Source: Phenylobacterium sp. (GTDB lineage Bacteria > Pseudomonadota > Alphaproteobacteria > Caulobacterales > Caulobacteraceae). From it: DNA of 54,146 bases. The position numbers were made by a program, and so were the translations under genes. The notes below the pieces were generated by a model. The model was not told the origin of the DNA. It saw only the letters and a program-made list of their open reading frames with translations, and ran no database searches. Positions 51,860 to 54,146 of this stretch are shown here, in pieces. Each line of letters opens with the position of its first letter. Within the stretch, counting starts at the first letter, position 1. Location of the stretch: the NCBI RefSeq assembly GCF_030693625.1, contig NZ_JAUYAF010000014.1, forward strand, positions 1-54,146. The letters run 5' to 3'.

Positions 51860-52468
51860 TCAGGCGAAGCCGGCCGTCAAGGCCATGCGAATGAGCTGAG
51901 AGAGGCTGGAAGCGCCGGTCTTGGTCATGACGTTGGCGCGATAGACCTCGACGGTCCGGGGGCTGATGCCAAGCTCGAAGGCGATCACCTTGTTGGCCTT
52001 GCCATCGACCACGCCGCGCAAGACCTCAGTTTCGCGGGGCGACAGGCTGGCCAGGAAGGCCTGGAAGGGACCCGAGTTCTGCGGGGGCGCACCTGGACGG
52101 GCCTGGGCCAGGACCGAGCGGATGGCGCGCAGCAGGGCCTCGTCATCGAAGGGTTTTTCCAGGAAGTCGGCGACTCCGGCCTTCATCGCCTCCACCGCCA
52201 GGGCCACGTCGCCATGGCCGGTGATCATGATGATCGGCAGGTCGATATGAAGCGCCTTGAGGTGGCGGCACATCTCCAGGCCGTTCATCCCCGGCATACG
52301 CACATCGGTGACGATGCACCCGCCGGAAAGGCGGCCAACGCCCTCCAGGAACACCATGGCGGAGTCATAGGTGCGCGTCTCGAAACCGGCGCTGTCCAGG
52401 AGGAAGGACAGGGAGTCGCGCATGGCCTCGTCGTCGTCGATCACATGCACGAGTTCGTCAGTCGTCAA
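51860..52468 (-). CDS. fixJ: Response regulator FixJ
   Basis: This 202-residue regulator has a receiver (1-120: Asp11-Asp12, acceptor Asp55 in VTDVRMPG, Thr in ITGHGD, Lys105 in EKPF) and a LuxR-type helix-turn-helix (~140-200: [19 protein letters not shown] and [13 protein letters not shown]). It is phosphorylated by FixL at low oxygen and activates fixK and related genes. The start is TTG with AGGAG at good spacing. It overlaps the fixL end by 11 bases, so the two are coupled. FixK itself is outside the window. Confidence 0.95.
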   Translation of the reverse strand: MTTDELVHVIDDDEAMRDSLSFLLDSAGFETRTYDSAMVFLEGVGRLSGGCIVTDVRMPGMNGLEMCRHLKALHIDLPIIMITGHGDVALAVEAMKAGVADFLEKPFDDEALLRAIRSVLAQARPGAPPQNSGPFQAFLASLSPRETEVLRGVVDGKANKVIAFELGISPRTVEVYRANVMTKTGASSLSQLIRMALTAGFA

Positions 52469-53957
52469 CGTTCAGCTCCTCCTCCGGGACCGTCTTCAAG
52501 GTGAATGAAAACACTGTCCCGCCGCCCGGCGCGGATTCGGCCCAGATGCGACCGCCGTGAGCTTCGATGATCGTACGCGAAATGGAAAGCCCAACCCCCA
52601 TGCCCGTGCTCTTGCTGGTGACGAAGGGCTGGAACAGGCGACTGGCCACTTCAGGGGCGATGCCCGGGCCGGTGTCGATCACCTTGACGATGACGCTGTT
52701 GTCCTCAGCCAAGGCGGAACTGATGGTGAGGGCCCGCCGAGGGCTATCCTGCATCGCCTCGATGGCGTTGCGCATCAGGTTCAAAAGCACCTGCTGCACC
52801 TGAACCTTGTCGGCGAGCACATAGGGCGCCGCCGGCGAAATATCGAAACTGACCCTCACACCGGATTCCTTGGCTCCGATCATGGCCAAAGCGCCGGCTT
52901 CCTCGATGAGCTTGGTCAAGGGTTCGACCCGGCGCTCGGACTCGCCCTTGGAGACAAAGTCGCGGAGCCTGCGGATGATCTCCCCAGCGCGAAGGGCCTG
53001 GTCGCCTGCCTGGATGAGGGCGTTGCGAACCTTGGCCGGATCTGGCTGTTCCTGATCGAGAATGCGGACTGAGCCCTTCACATAGTTGGCGATGGCCGAC
53101 AGGGGCTGGTTGAGCTCGTGCGCCAGGGCCGACGCCATTTCCCCAAGCGCCGTCAGGCGGGAGACATGGACCAGTTCGGCCTGCAGGTCCTGCAGGCGCC
53201 GTTCGGTGGCCTGACTTTCGGAGAGGTCGCGGACGAAGCCGGTGAAGAACCGCTCCGAACTCGATTGCATCTCGCCGACCGCCAGCTCCATCGGGAAGGT
53301 GGAGCCGTCCTTGCGCTCTCCCACCACCACGCGGCCGATACCTATAATGCGCCGCTCGCCGGTGGTCAGGTAGCGTACGAGGTAGCTGTCATGGGCGTCA
53401 CGGTAGGGCTGCGGCATCAGCATGCTGACATTGCGTCCGATGACCTCTTCGGCGCGCCAGCCGAACAGCCGCTCGGCGGTGGCGCTGAAGGACTGCATCA
53501 ACCCGTGCTCATCGATCACCACCATGGCGTCGGGCACCGTATCCAGGATCGATCTGAGATGGGCCTCGCGCTCGCCCAGATGCACCAGCGCGTCAGCCGT
53601 GCGATCGGTCTGCCGGCGAAGGCGCCAACCTCCATAGGCGATGGCCGGTCCCATCACCATGAAGAGCAGGGCGTTCACCTGGTCGGCCGGATGCGAGAGT
53701 ACGGCGATGTCGTTAAGGGCGACCCCCCCGACAAAGGTCAGGCTGGTGGCCAGCAGGGCAGGGCCGGGCCCCCAGAACGCCGCGCTGAGAATCACCGCGG
53801 GCATGAACAGCAGGAAGGAGGGTTGATCGTGGAAGATCGGCGTCAGGGCCCATCGCAACGACACCGCCAGGCCCGACAGCAGGGCCGCCCCGACGTACCC
53901 GGTCAGCGCACCGCTCCTGGAGCGCGGCTCGACGGTGGCTGACGGGGTAGATCGCAT
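52458..53957 (-). CDS. fixL: Oxygen sensor histidine kinase FixL
   Basis: This 499-residue kinase has four predicted N-terminal membrane segments (~20-112) and a haem-binding PAS domain (~130-250) with proximal His189 (DAHDSYL). Arg209 in IIGIGR corresponds to Bradyrhizobium FixL Arg220. The phospho-site is His280 in ALAHELNQP. An HATPase domain follows with [16 protein letters not shown] and GMGVGLSIS. With oxygen bound the kinase is off; deoxy FixL phosphorylates FixJ. The offset of 11 from the Bradyrhizobium numbering is constant for three key residues. The ATG at 53957 is used. It runs parallel to hemA. Confidence 0.96.
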   Translation of the reverse strand: MRSTPSATVEPRSRSGALTGYVGAALLSGLAVSLRWALTPIFHDQPSFLLFMPAVILSAAFWGPGPALLATSLTFVGGVALNDIAVLSHPADQVNALLFMVMGPAIAYGGWRLRRQTDRTADALVHLGEREAHLRSILDTVPDAMVVIDEHGLMQSFSATAERLFGWRAEEVIGRNVSMLMPQPYRDAHDSYLVRYLTTGERRIIGIGRVVVGERKDGSTFPMELAVGEMQSSSERFFTGFVRDLSESQATERRLQDLQAELVHVSRLTALGEMASALAHELNQPLSAIANYVKGSVRILDQEQPDPAKVRNALIQAGDQALRAGEIIRRLRDFVSKGESERRVEPLTKLIEEAGALAMIGAKESGVRVSFDISPAAPYVLADKVQVQQVLLNLMRNAIEAMQDSPRRALTISSALAEDNSVIVKVIDTGPGIAPEVASRLFQPFVTSKSTGMGVGLSISRTIIEAHGGRIWAESAPGGGTVFSFTLKTVPEEELNVDD

Positions 53958-54009
53958 GCCTCTGGGCTAGGCCGCCGCCTTGCCTGGCGCAAGGGTCAAT
54001 TGACGGCCG

Positions 54010-54146
54010 TCAGGCGGCGTATCCGCCGACGCGCTTGATGTTGCAGTGGGCCCAGAGCCTTTCGAGGGCTTGGGCCAGGTCGTCCATCATGGCGTCGGTG
54101 TGGGCGGGCGACGGGGTGAAGCGCAGGCGCTCGGTGCCGCGCGGGA
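54010..54146 (-). CDS. hemA: 5-aminolevulinate synthase, C-terminal end (cut by window edge)
   Basis: About 45 C-terminal residues are visible. [15 protein letters not shown] is the conserved ALAS substrate-loop/C-terminal motif, followed by [17 protein letters not shown] and the ending RVGGYAA. This pyridoxal-phosphate enzyme condenses glycine and succinyl-CoA, the C4 route typical for alphaproteobacteria. Its place beside fixLJ and hemN links haem synthesis with the microoxic island. The start and upstream region lie outside the window. Confidence 0.9.
   Translation of the reverse strand, partial: PRGTERLRFTPSPAHTDAMMDDLAQALERLWAHCNIKRVGGYAA

Noticed and set aside
53978..53994. CCTTGC-N5-GCAAGG hairpin between hemA and fixL
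   Set aside because: The stem is short and has no T run; I could not support a terminator.

Overview
The window is about 54 kb of GC-rich DNA from a Caulobacterales-type alphaproteobacterium, most probably Phenylobacterium or a close Caulobacter relative. This is inferred from the PodJ polar organiser with its characteristic N-terminus, a CtrA-like site and GANTC motifs upstream of it, the FixLJ/FixT/FixK-type control of a cbb3 oxidase, the CYP153-like P450s with TonB receptor, and the C4-pathway 5-aminolevulinate synthase at the right edge. No tRNA, rRNA or CRISPR array was recognised.

Region 1 (1-7475): the 3' end of an IS630-type transposase abuts a minus-strand cluster of DUF3429 protein, TIGR02186 protein, a TauE/SafE exporter and podJ. 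A small membrane protein and an MprF-like lipid aminoacyltransferase follow. Region 2 (7562-14010): five acyl-CoA dehydrogenases in a row, four mutually similar ~403-residue paralogues and one divergent 362-residue subunit, closed by an intrinsic terminator. Region 3 (14055-15445): an IS110-type element with a hairpin over its transposase start. Region 4 (15557-30634): mostly single metabolic or unknown genes (thioesterase, lipoproteins, Rap1a-like protein, OYE, EAL, patatin, CBS, KamA/EpmB-like, amidohydrolase, MDR reductase, DUF885 peptidase, PhzF, lone receiver), separated by several families of palindromic repeats. Region 5 (30779-41246): two CYP153-like P450s; the second is coupled to a TetR gene and lies upstream of a TonB receptor, and candidate GAAC-N3-GTTC operators occur before both the P450 and the receptor. 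RsgA, a histidine kinase, a VOC protein and other small genes lie between the two P450s.

Region 6 (41419-54146) is a microoxic respiration island. A perfect FixK/FNR box (42112-42125) sits between a minus-strand pair (membrane protein, cytochrome c) and the plus-strand series ccoNOQP-ccoGHIS-hemN. ccoNOQP encode the oxidase, ccoGHIS its copper and assembly functions, and hemN oxygen-independent haem synthesis. On the opposite strand, hemA (partial), fixL (haem-PAS kinase), fixJ and a FixT-like single receiver run towards hemN. The expected circuit is oxygen-sensing FixL to FixJ to FixK (not in the window) to the box at 42112, with FixT as negative feedback.

The most unusual points are the acyl-CoA dehydrogenase array and its shifted C-terminal glutamate pattern, the FixT-like receiver with only one cysteine, an amidohydrolase-fold protein that has lost its expected metal ligands, the start-site hairpin of the IS110 transposase, and several overlooked short or broken ORFs. 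I did not see a clearly novel defence or mobile system.
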